Positions 25,833 to 34,868 of a stretch of DNA of 34,922 bases are shown in pieces. Source of the DNA: Actinomycetota bacterium (GTDB lineage Bacteria; Actinomycetota; Actinomycetes; Nanopelagicales; Nanopelagicaceae); contig CANBVR010000013.1 in the NCBI GenBank assembly GCA_947372965.1, positions 1 to 34,922 of the forward strand. The letters run 5' to 3'. Position 1 is the stretch's first letter; every line of letters begins with the position of its first letter. The translations under genes were made by a program, and so were the position numbers. The notes beneath the pieces are model-generated. The model saw only the letters and a program-made list of their open reading frames with translations, was not told the DNA's origin and did no database searches.

Positions 25833-26849
25833 CTACTTTGACTTGACCGGTGCTGGCGCCGGAAGGGTAAAGATCGGATCCTTATCAATGAGCGCAATCC
25901 AGATCTGTCCCGTTGCGAAATTCACATTTGAGCCATCTGGCAAGGTCCAAGTAGTTCCAGATAATGAATCCGGCCGATTCCAGTTGGCAGCGATTGCTTT
26001 GCCATCTCGCAATATGTATCCGGTTCCGCTTCCGACGGTATTGCTAAATGGCGTAATACCACCAACTTTGTCATGATATTCCGAATCAGTAATCGATACT
26101 TTTTGAATGACGAATGTGGGCGAACCAAGTTGGCCCCCTGTTTCATCCACATCTTGTGTTCCAGAATAATTAAGCAACCAACGCTTCTGATCCTTTGACC
26201 AAATAACCTCATACCTTGATGAAGGCCACGAAATTTTGGCGCTAACTATCTCAGCACCGGTATCTGGGCCCTTTCCAAATTTCCATCCGACTTCTTTAAC
26301 TGTGTCGATACTCTTGCCCTCAATTTTCATGGCTTTCTGCAATAGAGCACTTGGGTAGAGAAACATGTTTGTTGGTTCGAAGCGAGTTGTATCGCGAAAA
26401 TAGATCGATGGCGGTTCAACTTCCGCACTCAAGTTGTAAAGATTAGCCTGTGAAATTTTTGGGAGGAGTTTGTGCTGCGCACCACTGAAAGCAAAACCCA
26501 CTTTTCCATACTGAGCCAAAATCTCTAGATCGCTAATGCGTGCAGATCTAACTGGGCCAATCGTTGGTGGCAATTTATTGCTGTAAATGGCAGCAAGTCT
26601 GGTCAATCCACCTTCAACTTGTTCTATATAAACAACATCCGCCTGGCTTAGGCCAACTTGTGGGTGAGCATCAGGGGTGTCATCTATTTTTACTGCAAGT
26701 ACTGGTCCATTTTCTCCGGGTAAATTTGTCAGCAAATTTCTTACCGTTGATTTTCCAACAATTGATTTCACCAATTTGGTCGGGGATGCACAAGCAGTCA
26801 AAGTTAGAACACTTGCAAGGCCAATAACTACGACGTTTGTTTTTTTCAT
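25833..26849 (-). CDS. DUF3048 lipoprotein
   Basis: A 338-residue predicted lipoprotein with basic MKKTN, a hydrophobic core and lipobox LTAC with Cys20. The mature part matches DUF3048 (YerB-like): ENGPVLAVKIDDTPDAHPQVG, ADVVYIEQVEGGLTRLAAIYS, GPVRSARISDLEI and FAFSGAQHKLL, with a C-terminal domain containing GTGYILRDGKA and TWTLPDGSNVNF. It should sit on the outside of the cytoplasmic membrane; the biochemical role of the family is unknown. I start it at the ATG at 26849; a TTG one codon earlier is possible. It follows the LemA-like gene by about 15 bases in the same orientation. Confidence 0.9.
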   Translation of the reverse strand: MKKTNVVVIGLASVLTLTACASPTKLVKSIVGKSTVRNLLTNLPGENGPVLAVKIDDTPDAHPQVGLSQADVVYIEQVEGGLTRLAAIYSNKLPPTIGPVRSARISDLEILAQYGKVGFAFSGAQHKLLPKISQANLYNLSAEVEPPSIYFRDTTRFEPTNMFLYPSALLQKAMKIEGKSIDTVKEVGWKFGKGPDTGAEIVSAKISWPSSRYEVIWSKDQKRWLLNYSGTQDVDETGGQLGSPTFVIQKVSITDSEYHDKVGGITPFSNTVGSGTGYILRDGKAIAANWNRPDSLSGTTWTLPDGSNVNFATGQIWIALIDKDPIFTLPAPAPVKSK

Positions 26850-26864
26850 CAAATTAAAGTCTAA

Positions 26865-27371
26865 TTAAAGAATGTCATCTTCGAACGAATACCGCATTGG
26901 CAGTGGCGCATGGCCAGCCAGCCTAAAAATTCTAAAGAGCGGTCGAGTTCGAAGCGCCCTGGCGCTCATTACAGCTTCCGTATGAATTGTGATGCCAACA
27001 GAAATCTTTTCAGTAATACGAGTTAATTCTTCAAGTAATTGCGGATCGAGCCCCGTTGGGTTCTCGTTCTCCTCTATTCTTAAAAGTTTAAGTGATTGAG
27101 AAAGTGAGCTTTCTGCCTCACTTCGCTCGACGATATTTGCTTCGCGCGCTTGGTAGGCAGAAGCCGTAAGTAACAAACTAGTAGCAGGGTCTAAATCGTT
27201 TGAATGCGAAATTTCGAGGGCGATCGCTGCGCGTCTTTGTAGAAGTGCATCCAAATGTTCCCAAGAAGTTTCTACACGGTGGTGTAATCGATCAAGGCGC
27301 GATGCTAGAAAAGAGAGATACCAAGTAGCCACCAGAGCTAGGAATACAACTAAGAGAATTGATTTAATCAT
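26865..27371 (-). CDS. LemA-like membrane protein of a conserved actinobacterial family
   Basis: A 168-residue protein with one N-terminal transmembrane helix (about 3-22). A helical region follows with LDRLHHRVETSWEHLDALLQ and RRAAIALEIS, which resembles the LemA motif. The conserved-looking tail reads HTEAVMSARALRTRP then FRLAGHAPLPM and ends SFEDDIL. From memory, the same block occurs in actinobacterial proteins at this locus, in some species fused to or next to a NUDIX domain (the pimA-adjacent gene of M. tuberculosis). No NUDIX motif is present here. The ATG overlaps the end of pimA by 8 bases. Function is unknown; the tie to pimA is positional only. Confidence 0.75.
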   Translation of the reverse strand: MIKSILLVVFLALVATWYLSFLASRLDRLHHRVETSWEHLDALLQRRAAIALEISHSNDLDPATSLLLTASAYQAREANIVERSEAESSLSQSLKLLRIEENENPTGLDPQLLEELTRITEKISVGITIHTEAVMSARALRTRPLFRIFRLAGHAPLPMRYSFEDDIL

Positions 27372-28536
27372 TCGCCCGCTTCCTATTCCAACGTCTACCT
27401 TCGGATGCTAGTTTAACTCCATCGTTACCGACTAGCGCCATTTCATATACTGAAAGAATCTGATCACCAACCACTTCCCAATCGAAGGATTTTGCTTTCT
27501 CGCGACCAGCAATAGCAAGCGCCAAGCGCTTCTCGTCATTTCCAAGCAGATCAATTACTACTTTGGCGAGTTCTGAACTATCTTCAGATTTGAATAGCGC
27601 TCCAGCTGCACCTTGCGATAGTAGAGCCTTGAACGCAGGAAGATCACTCGCAACCAAAGACGTTCCACATGTCATCGCCTCGGCGAGAATAATTCCAAAT
27701 GACTCTCCCCCGGTATTTGGCGCCACATACATAGAGATTGATTTGAAAAATGCCACCTTCTCTTCCTCTGTGAGTCTTCCGAGAAATGTAAGATGCTTTC
27801 TCACATCTAGTGGAATCTTTTTCGATACCGACTCGATATCACCTGGCCCAGCGACCAAGAATTTTGCATCTGGAAAAGCTTTTACAATTTTAGGAATTGC
27901 TCCTAGGAATACATCTAAACCTTTTCGAGATTCTTCAAAGCGCCCGAGAAAGCCAATTGTATTTGGCCCAGACCACTCTGAATTGGATTCAATACCGTCG
28001 AACTTTCCGGAATAAATCCCATTCGGGATAACAACCGCCTCGGTATGGAAGCGATCTTTAAGCGTTTCACGAGCAGTCTCACTGACTGCAATTTTGGCCG
28101 AAATTCGTTCTACAAGTGGATCCAAAATTGTTCCAATGGCATTAAGCGTTTTTTGCTTATTTGTTGCGGCATGAAAGGTCGCAACTATTGAACCCTCGGC
28201 CGCCCATCCTGCGAGTACCGACAAAGATGGAATCGCTGGCTCATGCAAATGCAAAACATCAAAATCATTAGCGGCAATCCACTGCTTGACCCGAGAGGAG
28301 GCAAGTGGACCGAAAATTACTCTAGCTACAGCGCCGTTAAATGGAATGGCTACTGGTCGTCCCGCTGAAACCAACCACGGCTCAGTGACAAGTGATTCAT
28401 CACTTACTGGAGCTAGCACTGAAACTTCGTGGCCATGACTTATCAACCATTCAGCAAGTTCTTTGATATGGATGCCAACTCCACCTGGCGTATCCCACCC
28501 ATATGGACAAACAATGCCAACCTTTAATTTTCTCAT
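27364..28536 (-). CDS. pimA: PimA-type phosphatidylinositol mannosyltransferase (GT4)
   Basis: A 390-residue GT-B glycosyltransferase that probably adds the first mannose from GDP-mannose to phosphatidylinositol at the inner face of the membrane. The N-terminal VGIVCPYGWDTPGGVGIHI, HLHEPAIPSLSVLAG and the PimA-like AIPFNGAVARVIFGP support this. The donor-binding domain has GFLGRFEESRKGLDV and the E-x7-E type segment GESFGIILAEAM. The ATG overlaps the stop of the acyltransferase gene (ATGA). The order pgsA-acyltransferase-pimA is diagnostic of actinobacteria that make PI mannosides; another GT4 acceptor cannot be excluded. Confidence 0.92.
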   Translation of the reverse strand: MRKLKVGIVCPYGWDTPGGVGIHIKELAEWLISHGHEVSVLAPVSDESLVTEPWLVSAGRPVAIPFNGAVARVIFGPLASSRVKQWIAANDFDVLHLHEPAIPSLSVLAGWAAEGSIVATFHAATNKQKTLNAIGTILDPLVERISAKIAVSETARETLKDRFHTEAVVIPNGIYSGKFDGIESNSEWSGPNTIGFLGRFEESRKGLDVFLGAIPKIVKAFPDAKFLVAGPGDIESVSKKIPLDVRKHLTFLGRLTEEEKVAFFKSISMYVAPNTGGESFGIILAEAMTCGTSLVASDLPAFKALLSQGAAGALFKSEDSSELAKVVIDLLGNDEKRLALAIAGREKAKSFDWEVVGDQILSVYEMALVGNDGVKLASEGRRWNRKRAND

Positions 28537-29423
28537 GTTAAATCACGCTCAACATAATCGCCATCAATCCAAATTCTTTGGAGCATATGCCAGTCGGATG
28601 GTGATTTCGCGATCTGCTTGGCAAAACGATCTGCAACAACTTGAGACATCGCTGAAGTCTTTTCACCTGTCGATCCAGTTGTAGGTACTTCAACCTCTCC
28701 CTCAAAAATAATTCTGATCCCAGCAAGTTCATATTTTACAAAGGCGGTGATAAGTGGGGCGCCAGTTTGAATCGAAAGTAAGGCCGGGCCTGCTGGTACT
28801 TTTGCGGGAAAACCCGCAAATTCAACTTGAACACCAGACTTGGTCAGGTCTCTATCCGCAACCAAAGCAACCAATTTTCCTTGCCGAAGGCGTTGGGCAA
28901 GTACTGCCACTGCTCGAGAATTCAAATCTAAAACTTCCATACCAATTGCTTCTCGGTAGGCTAAAAATTTGTTGAATAGTTTCTCCGGCCTTAGATGTTC
29001 TGCCACTGTCGTAAGTGGAATTCCGGTCGCGCAGAAGTATGCACCCGCATGGTCCCAATTACCGGCGTGCGGCAAGGCAACAATTACACCTCGTCCATCT
29101 CTGACTGGGTCACGTAGAAAATGTTCGTTTTCAACAACCGTTGTCGAGATGATTCGCTCTCTACTCCAAAATGGGAACCGAAAAGTGTCGCACCAATATC
29201 TAAGATAAGAACGCATCCCCATCTTTGTTAGCTCTTCTAGCTCGGAAAGATTTAATTCCGGTTTAATTCGACCATAGTTTGATCTCAAACGTTGAATTTG
29301 CTTTCCATTTTTTTTATACAGAAAATCGGCAAATCTATCGCCAAGTCCATAGGCAACTTTTTCTGGCAACAACCGAAGTATTTGCCAGGCCAAGCTATAA
29401 CCCCAATAAATGATCGTCTGCAT
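28533..29423 (-). CDS. patA: phosphatidylinositol mannoside acyltransferase (LPLAT family)
   Basis: Acyltransferase of the lipid A/LPLAT family that in mycobacteria acylates the mannose of PIM. It has 296 residues from the ATG at 29423. A membrane-associating N-terminus (IIYWGYSLAWQILRLLP) leads to the catalytic HX4D motif HAGNWD at 119-124, with GVIVALPHAGN before it and VALVADRDL after it. A longer reading from 29495 would place 24 atypical residues antisense-free inside pgsA. The ATG at 29423 overlaps the pgsA TAA by one base (TAATG) and is far more likely. The gene symbol is assigned by locus and motif. Confidence 0.92.
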   Translation of the reverse strand: MQTIIYWGYSLAWQILRLLPEKVAYGLGDRFADFLYKKNGKQIQRLRSNYGRIKPELNLSELEELTKMGMRSYLRYWCDTFRFPFWSRERIISTTVVENEHFLRDPVRDGRGVIVALPHAGNWDHAGAYFCATGIPLTTVAEHLRPEKLFNKFLAYREAIGMEVLDLNSRAVAVLAQRLRQGKLVALVADRDLTKSGVQVEFAGFPAKVPAGPALLSIQTGAPLITAFVKYELAGIRIIFEGEVEVPTTGSTGEKTSAMSQVVADRFAKQIAKSPSDWHMLQRIWIDGDYVERDLT

Positions 29424-30019
29424 TAATTTGCCGCTCGATAGACAATTGCCAACCGTTGCAACACCGTAAATGAACTTGCAAGAGCAAGAAGCCAAATACC
29501 AATAGCAAGGGCAGAGGAAAAACCAAACGCGGTAAGAGTTGTTGCCAGCAAGATAATGGCAAGTCGCTCAGTGCGCTCGGCTAATCCTCCATTGCAAACA
29601 ATTCCGACTGCCTCTGCTCGCGCCTTTACATAAGAAACCAAGAAGCTGGCGACGATCGCTATCAACATCACGGGAATTAGCCCATCGTTACGTCGAATTA
29701 GGTAGATAAGTATTGTTCCGAGCACTGCGCTATCAGTAACTCGATCAAGTGTTGAATCCAACAGAGCGCCGAAGGCAGTTCCCCCATTTGGCGAAAGCCT
29801 GGCTAGGGTTCCGTCAAGTAAATCAAAGAGTACGAAAAAAATTATCAGCGCAGTTCCAGAGAGAAATTGCCCTGATGGAAAGAAAACTAGTGCTGCAAGA
29901 ACTGTAAGAAATGAACCAGTGATTGTTACGACATTGGCAGTTATGCCAAGACGGATCAGACCACGGCAGAGTGGGGTAATCAGTCGAGTGACCGGGGCGC
30001 GTAATGAACCTTGTAGCAT
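29423..30019 (-). CDS. pgsA: phosphatidylinositol-phosphate synthase (CDP-alcohol phosphatidyltransferase)
   Basis: Joins CDP-diacylglycerol and inositol phosphate in the membrane to make PI-phosphate, the PIM precursor. From the ATG at 30019 it has 198 residues, normal for the family. The CDP-alcohol signature DLLDG..AR (D66, D69) through GALLDSTLD (D88, D92) is complete, with about six helices. The frame is open upstream to 30178, but the N-terminus TRLITPLCRGLIRLG should start about 10 residues in, and the upstream extension would cover the plus-strand EF-G-like gene. An ATG at 30028 is the near alternative. The 3' end overlaps the acyltransferase start. Confidence 0.9.
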   Translation of the reverse strand: MLQGSLRAPVTRLITPLCRGLIRLGITANVVTITGSFLTVLAALVFFPSGQFLSGTALIIFFVLFDLLDGTLARLSPNGGTAFGALLDSTLDRVTDSAVLGTILIYLIRRNDGLIPVMLIAIVASFLVSYVKARAEAVGIVCNGGLAERTERLAIILLATTLTAFGFSSALAIGIWLLALASSFTVLQRLAIVYRAAN

Positions 30020-30038
30020 CGTTCCCATCGTAGGCTTG

Positions 30039-30635
30039 GTGATTGTGAGCGACCTAATCTTCCCATCAATTACGCCCAATTTGCGGGTATCAATTGTGGG
30101 CATTGGGGCCGAGCCCCTCGGTAAATTTCTGGGGATCTCCCCGAGCGTCATGGAAGAGAGTGATTGTGCGATCTTCATTGTTGACTCTAATAATGGAGTC
30201 GCTCCAGAAGACCAGGAGATGTGGAGTAGAGCCCGTGAGCTTTACATACCCTCTTTAGTTGCCATCACAAATATCGCGAGCAGTGAAATTGATTTTGATG
30301 ACATGAGTGCCATTGCAGGAAGGCTTTTGGATCCAGTCATTACACCCTTTTTGGTTCTTCACGCAGAAGATGGTTCGCCGACTGCATTGATTGAATTGGA
30401 TTCACTGAAGTTGATTGATTATTCAAATGGATCACGAGTTGAAAAGGAATCTGATCCAGAGCACAAGGTTTTGGTTTTTGAATTTAGAAAAGAATATTTG
30501 GAAGCCATCGAAGAATTCGGTCCAGATTCATTTACAACGGCCTTAACATTCCCAGCTATCCCCGTGGTCCCAGAGATCGGCCTAGGAAAATTCGAGATTC
30601 TGGATTATTTAAGTAAATTACCAAGCCGCGGCTAG
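30039..30635 (+). CDS. EF-G-like degenerate GTPase-domain protein
   Basis: About 198 residues on the plus strand, opposite to all close neighbours. It reads like the second half of an elongation factor G GTP-binding domain. A strand pair (IVSDLIF...LRVSIVGIGAEP) sits where EF-G has GITI...INIIDTPGH, then SDCAIFIVDSNNGVAPEDQE, IPSLVAITNIA where NKMD (G4) should be, a G'-like stretch with LIELDSLKLIDYS, and a terminal GLGKFEILDYLSKLPS matching EF-G's LLDAVVDYLPSP. There is no P-loop, and the DTPG and NKxD motifs are lost, so GTP binding is doubtful. The start is unsure: GTG 30039, TTG 30036 or GTG 30045; a longer frame to 29919 runs antisense to pgsA. The stop overlaps the end of the HIT gene by 18 bases. 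It could be a conserved pseudo-GTPase or a decaying gene; the open frame favours the former. Confidence 0.65.
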   Translation: MIVSDLIFPSITPNLRVSIVGIGAEPLGKFLGISPSVMEESDCAIFIVDSNNGVAPEDQEMWSRARELYIPSLVAITNIASSEIDFDDMSAIAGRLLDPVITPFLVLHAEDGSPTALIELDSLKLIDYSNGSRVEKESDPEHKVLVFEFRKEYLEAIEEFGPDSFTTALTFPAIPVVPEIGLGKFEILDYLSKLPSRG

Positions 30636-31148
30636 GGCCGCGCGGGTCTCCATCAAAAGTTGAGGCATGACCTTGGTCTTGCCAATAAGTGGCATGAAGT
30701 TCGCATCGCCAAACCAACGTGGGATCACATGTTGATGAATATGCCCAGCAACCCCTGCGCCGGAAACTTCACCTTGATTCATACCAAGATTGAAGCCACC
30801 AGCCTTTGAAACTTTGCGAAGGGTTGTCATCGCATGTGCAGTTAGCGAAAATATTTCGTTTCTTTCAGATTCCGTTAACTCTGTTAGATCGGAGACATGA
30901 CGGTTTGCGCAAATTAGTAAATGTCCGGCGTTATACGGATATAAATTCATAACTACATAAGCTTCTTTGCCCCGATAGACGATCAAACCTTCTTCGTCGG
31001 AAAGAGTGATGACTCGACAAAATGGACATTCAATATCGTTTCCTGGAAGTGGTCGATTCTCCCCTGACAAATAGCTCATTCGATGTGGGGCCCATAAACG
31101 TTGCCACTCATCAGGCATGCCGGCTCCGCCAGTTATCGCCTGGTCCAT
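30618..31148 (-). CDS. HIT-family hydrolase/AP4A phosphorylase-like
   Basis: A 176-residue protein of the histidine-triad superfamily with HIHQHVIPRW at 136-145, the NLYPYNAGHLLI segment near 68-79, and CPFC (41-44), which together with downstream His residues may bind zinc. The close similarity in layout to the actinobacterial AP4A phosphorylase (the Rv2613c type: QRLWAPHRMSYL, LSDEEGL.V.RG, GDANFMPLIGKTKVMPQLL) supports a dinucleoside-polyphosphate role. The ATG is 2 bases from the thrS stop. The gene converges with the plus-strand EF-G-like gene, the 3' ends overlapping. Confidence 0.92.
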   Translation of the reverse strand: MDQAITGGAGMPDEWQRLWAPHRMSYLSGENRPLPGNDIECPFCRVITLSDEEGLIVYRGKEAYVVMNLYPYNAGHLLICANRHVSDLTELTESERNEIFSLTAHAMTTLRKVSKAGGFNLGMNQGEVSGAGVAGHIHQHVIPRWFGDANFMPLIGKTKVMPQLLMETRAALAAAW

Positions 31149-31150
31149 AA

Positions 31151-33142
31151 TTAGACTTGTTCGCGATTCTTGATGGATTTTAAAACAAGTGCAATGGCGT
31201 CATCAATTGCAACTCCATTTTGTTGCTCGCCATCTCGAAATCTAAAGGAAACTGCTCCAGAATTTTGATCCTCTTCGCCGGCGATCATCATGAATGGGAT
31301 CTTCTCTATCTGCGCGTTTCGGACCTTCTTCTGCATACGATCATCAGAAGAATCAATATCCACTCTGATTCCTGCTTGGCGCATCTTGGTTACAACTTCA
31401 TTTAAATACGGAATGAAACCATCAGCAACAGGAATTGCGCGAACTTGAACTGGTGCTAGCCATGGAGGAAATGCTCCCGCATAGTGTTCAGTCAGAACAC
31501 CAAAGAAACGTTCAATCGATCCAAAGAGAGCTCGGTGGATCATTACTGGCCTTTGTCGTGAACCATCCGATGCGACATATTCGAGATCAAATCTTTGCGG
31601 TAATTGGAAATCAACTTGAATTGTAGACATCTGCCAGGTTCGACCAATCGCGTCTTTGGCCTGGACGGAGATCTTCGGACCATAAAAAGCAGCGCCTTCT
31701 GGGTCAAGAACCAATTCTAAATTCTGTTTGGTAGCTGCAACTCGAAGCGCCTCTGTTGCTTCCTCCCAGTCCTTATCTTCGCCGACCGATTTGGCTGGAT
31801 TGCGAGTTGAAAGTTCTAAATAGAAATCTTCAAGTCCGTAGTCACGAAGCAAATTGAGAACGAAGGTCAACAAACTATCCAATTCACCAAGCATCTGATC
31901 TTTTGTGCAATAAATGTGAGCATCATCTTGGGTGAAACCGCGAGCTCTGGTTAATCCGTGAATTACACCTGACTTCTCATAGCGATAAACCGTACCGAAT
32001 TCGAAGAGACGAAGTGGAAGCTCACGATAGGAACGCGATGATGACTTGTAGATCAAATTGTGAAACGGGCAATTCATAGGCTTCATGTAATACTTTTGAC
32101 CCGCGCGCTTTACAGTTCCGTCGGCATGAAACTCTTCATCCATGACCATTGGCGGGTACATACCTTCTGAATACCAATCAAGGTGTCCGGAAGTTTCAAA
32201 GAGCGCAGCTTTAGTTAAGTGCGGTGAATAAACGAATTGATAGTTCTCTGCTTCGTGTCGAATACGTGAGTAATCCTCCATCGCACGACGAATGATTCCG
32301 CCCTTTGGATGAAAGACTGCCAAACCAGAACCAACTTCTTCTGGGAATGAAAATAAATCCAACTCTTGACCTAGTCGCCTGTGATCGCGCTTTTCGGCTT
32401 CGGCCAATAAATTCAAGTAGTCATCTAGACGTTCTTGTGAAGGCCAAGCTGTACCGTAGATGCGTTGCAGCATCGGGTTCTTTTCAGAGCCGCGCCAATA
32501 AGCCGCAGCGGTGCGCATCAATTTAAATGCAGGAATATGTTTGGTTGAAGGAAGATGCGGTCCGCGACAAAGGTCGCTCCATGCCGGTTGCCGATCTCTA
32601 CCCAAGTTGTCGTAAATAGTTAATTCAGCGCCACCAACTTCAACGTTTGAACCATCATCACTTGAACCGCTCTTGAGTCCAATCAATTCGCACTTATATG
32701 GCTCGGATTTCAATTCGAGCAGAGCATCCGCTTCAGTTACAACGCGGCGGCGAAAGCGCTGTCCTGCTTTGATGATCTTGCGCATTGCAGATTCAAGTTT
32801 GATCAGATCATCTGGAGTGAATGGCTTTTCTGGATCAAAGTCATAATAGAAGCCATCGGTAACTGGTGGTCCGATTCCTAGCTTGGTCTGCGGAAATACT
32901 TCTTGCACAGCTTGGGCTAAAACGTGAGCGCTAGAGTGGCGAAGAACTGCCAAGCCTTCAGGAGAATCAATACTTACCGACTCAACGAGATCACCATCTT
33001 TAAGCTCGGTCCATAGATCGCGAAGCTCACCGTTTACCTTACAAACAACAACTTCGCTCTTCTCGGCAAAGATCTGGGTTGGGCGCTGATCAGATTCGAT
33101 CGTCGATGAAACGCCATCAACGGTGACTTTGATCTGTGACAT
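31151..33142 (-). CDS. thrS: threonyl-tRNA synthetase
   Basis: Class II ThrRS of 663 residues. An N-terminal TGS domain (1-60) is followed by the editing/second domain with [11 protein letters not shown] (HxxxH) and TDGFYYDFD, then the catalytic core with [11 protein letters not shown] (zinc Cys), [25 protein letters not shown] and [17 protein letters not shown]-terminal anticodon-binding domain begins near 565. It starts with ATG at 33142, 4 bases from the pabBC stop, so probably co-transcribed with it. I see no T-box leader; the 4-base spacer leaves no room for one. Confidence 0.98.
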   Translation of the reverse strand: MSQIKVTVDGVSSTIESDQRPTQIFAEKSEVVVCKVNGELRDLWTELKDGDLVESVSIDSPEGLAVLRHSSAHVLAQAVQEVFPQTKLGIGPPVTDGFYYDFDPEKPFTPDDLIKLESAMRKIIKAGQRFRRRVVTEADALLELKSEPYKCELIGLKSGSSDDGSNVEVGGAELTIYDNLGRDRQPAWSDLCRGPHLPSTKHIPAFKLMRTAAAYWRGSEKNPMLQRIYGTAWPSQERLDDYLNLLAEAEKRDHRRLGQELDLFSFPEEVGSGLAVFHPKGGIIRRAMEDYSRIRHEAENYQFVYSPHLTKAALFETSGHLDWYSEGMYPPMVMDEEFHADGTVKRAGQKYYMKPMNCPFHNLIYKSSSRSYRELPLRLFEFGTVYRYEKSGVIHGLTRARGFTQDDAHIYCTKDQMLGELDSLLTFVLNLLRDYGLEDFYLELSTRNPAKSVGEDKDWEEATEALRVAATKQNLELVLDPEGAAFYGPKISVQAKDAIGRTWQMSTIQVDFQLPQRFDLEYVASDGSRQRPVMIHRALFGSIERFFGVLTEHYAGAFPPWLAPVQVRAIPVADGFIPYLNEVVTKMRQAGIRVDIDSSDDRMQKKVRNAQIEKIPFMMIAGEEDQNSGAVSFRFRDGEQQNGVAIDDAIALVLKSIKNREQV

Positions 33143-33146
33143 ACCT

Positions 33147-34868
33147 CTAGCCTACCGAATTCAGCGCTAAGAATTGGCGCAATTTGACCGCCCAGACCTT
33201 CGACAATTCATCCATTGCAAGAACTCGCCCGTCAATACTCTCGACCGGATGTGCCAAACGTAAACTTGAAAGTGCGAAGGCATGGGTAACCATTCGTAAA
33301 TCATCGAGAGAGATAGCGCCTTCAATTGCTAGCCCAGCTTCAATCATCTTCTGCCTAATTATTCCCGGTAATAGACCAGCAGATATTGGCGGCGTGATCC
33401 AAAGATCATCAATTCTAAAAACATAGTTCGAGACCGCACCCTCAGTAAGTTCGTTGTGTGAGTTCACGATTAGCGCTTCATCGAAACCCCGAGACCGTGC
33501 GTTGCTCAAAATCTCTAAGTTTTCCGTGTACGGATATCTCTTGTGCTGGGAAGCAAGCACGTCACGATCAATCCGCATTGTCACGACCTTCGCAGGTGAA
33601 CGTGGATCAACGTAAGGAATTAATGAGGCACTAAAATTCTCTCCGAAATGCATTCGTAAACGACCCAAACGAACTCGAGCAAGAGAACCAATTTTTGATT
33701 TAATCTCCTGATCACTGGGAATTTCAATACCGAGATCTTTGCCGCTCCTTCGCGCTCGATCGAGGTGTTCAGACAGAAGCAAAACTTCCCCATCTTCAAC
33801 CCGTAAAGTTTCAAAGATGCCCGAGCCGTATGGCCATTCATCCTCGCGCATTCCACCGGCTATGCTAATTAACTTATTCGCCTTGAGTTCAGTCTCCTTC
33901 CATTCACTCTTTGCTTCGCTGCCCCAAGTGATTCCAGCCCCGGTTCCAAATTTGATTAAGTTATTTTCGCGCCAGAATATTCGAATCGCCACACTTAATC
34001 TCGCTTCATCTCCGTGAATCCATCCCAGAGCACCGCAATAAGGTCCACGAAGATGTGGTTCTTGGCTTTTAATGACTTTAAGTGCTGAGGATTTTGGCGT
34101 TCCACTTATAGAACCGGCAGGGAGAAGGCTCTCAAAAATTTCAACCCAAGAAACTCCAGGACGTAATTTTCCAAATATATCCGATACCAAATGCTCTAAA
34201 CCTGGATGAATCTCTCTGCGAAGCAAAGCTCCAGCTTCGACACTTTCACAGATTCTTCCAAAATCATTTCGCATCAAATCAACAATCATGATGTTTTCAC
34301 TCTCGTCCTTGGCGCCGAAAACCTCATCAGAGTTAGTTACTCGTCTAGTTCCCTTTATGGGGCTGGTCTTAATTAACTCGCCTTTGCGTTCCAGGAAAAG
34401 TTCTGGAGATGCTGACGCGATCTCAATCTCTGGAAGTTTCAAATATGATGACTGTGGCGCCGGATTTGCAACTAATAACTTGGCAAATAATGGGGCCAGA
34501 GATTTGCCTTCAAATTCGGATGTCAATATTCGACAGGCGTTGACCTGATAGACCTCACCTTTTTCAATTTCTTGGCGTATGGATTCAACATATTTGCAAT
34601 ACTGACTCTCGTTTAATGAACTGTGCCAAGTTCCTGAAATTCCCAACCATCTATCTTTTGATGGAAAGGCAACGCTATGAGAAATGGTTGCAAACTTTGC
34701 AAAGGTCTTCTTTCCTTCAAATGTCGTCGAGACCGCCCAGAAACCACCATCAGATAATTTCGCAGCGTCATCAGTTATCTCAACAAGATCGGTCGCCAAA
34801 AGACCATCCATCCAGAACCATGGTTCGACCTCATCAATCACGGAGAGAACGCTAGTAGTCGGAAGCAT
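33147..34868 (-). CDS. pabBC: fused aminodeoxychorismate synthase component I and aminodeoxychorismate lyase
   Basis: A 573-residue two-domain protein for folate precursor synthesis. Residues 1 to about 335 are a chorismate-utilising domain (PabB) with [17 protein letters not shown] at 170-176, and [16 protein letters not shown]. From about 345 ([19 protein letters not shown]) a class IV PLP aminotransferase-fold domain (PabC) follows, with the likely PLP Lys in [11 protein letters not shown] and the [12 protein letters not shown] segment. Together they would turn chorismate plus ammonia into p-aminobenzoate, with the glutaminase PabA encoded elsewhere. The ATG at 34868 has no obvious Shine-Dalgarno. 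The PabB part lacks much of the usual N-terminal extension. Confidence 0.92.
   Translation of the reverse strand: MLPTTSVLSVIDEVEPWFWMDGLLATDLVEITDDAAKLSDGGFWAVSTTFEGKKTFAKFATISHSVAFPSKDRWLGISGTWHSSLNESQYCKYVESIRQEIEKGEVYQVNACRILTSEFEGKSLAPLFAKLLVANPAPQSSYLKLPEIEIASASPELFLERKGELIKTSPIKGTRRVTNSDEVFGAKDESENIMIVDLMRNDFGRICESVEAGALLRREIHPGLEHLVSDIFGKLRPGVSWVEIFESLLPAGSISGTPKSSALKVIKSQEPHLRGPYCGALGWIHGDEARLSVAIRIFWRENNLIKFGTGAGITWGSEAKSEWKETELKANKLISIAGGMREDEWPYGSGIFETLRVEDGEVLLLSEHLDRARRSGKDLGIEIPSDQEIKSKIGSLARVRLGRLRMHFGENFSASLIPYVDPRSPAKVVTMRIDRDVLASQHKRYPYTENLEILSNARSRGFDEALIVNSHNELTEGAVSNYVFRIDDLWITPPISAGLLPGIIRQKMIEAGLAIEGAISLDDLRMVTHAFALSSLRLAHPVESIDGRVLAMDELSKVWAVKLRQFLALNSVG

Noticed and set aside
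29424-29495. N-terminal extension of the PIM acyltransferase to 29495
   Set aside because: The extra 24 residues overlap the conserved end of pgsA; the ATG at 29423 forms a normal TAATG junction.
29919-30080. Long upstream extension of the plus-strand EF-G-like frame (ATG at 29919)
   Set aside because: Bases 29919-30019 are antisense to the well-supported N-terminus of pgsA, and the EF-G similarity begins only at about 30033.
30029-30178. N-terminal extension of pgsA to 30178
   Set aside because: It would add about 50 residues with no family counterpart and is antisense to the EF-G-like gene, whose codons there fit the EF-G pattern.
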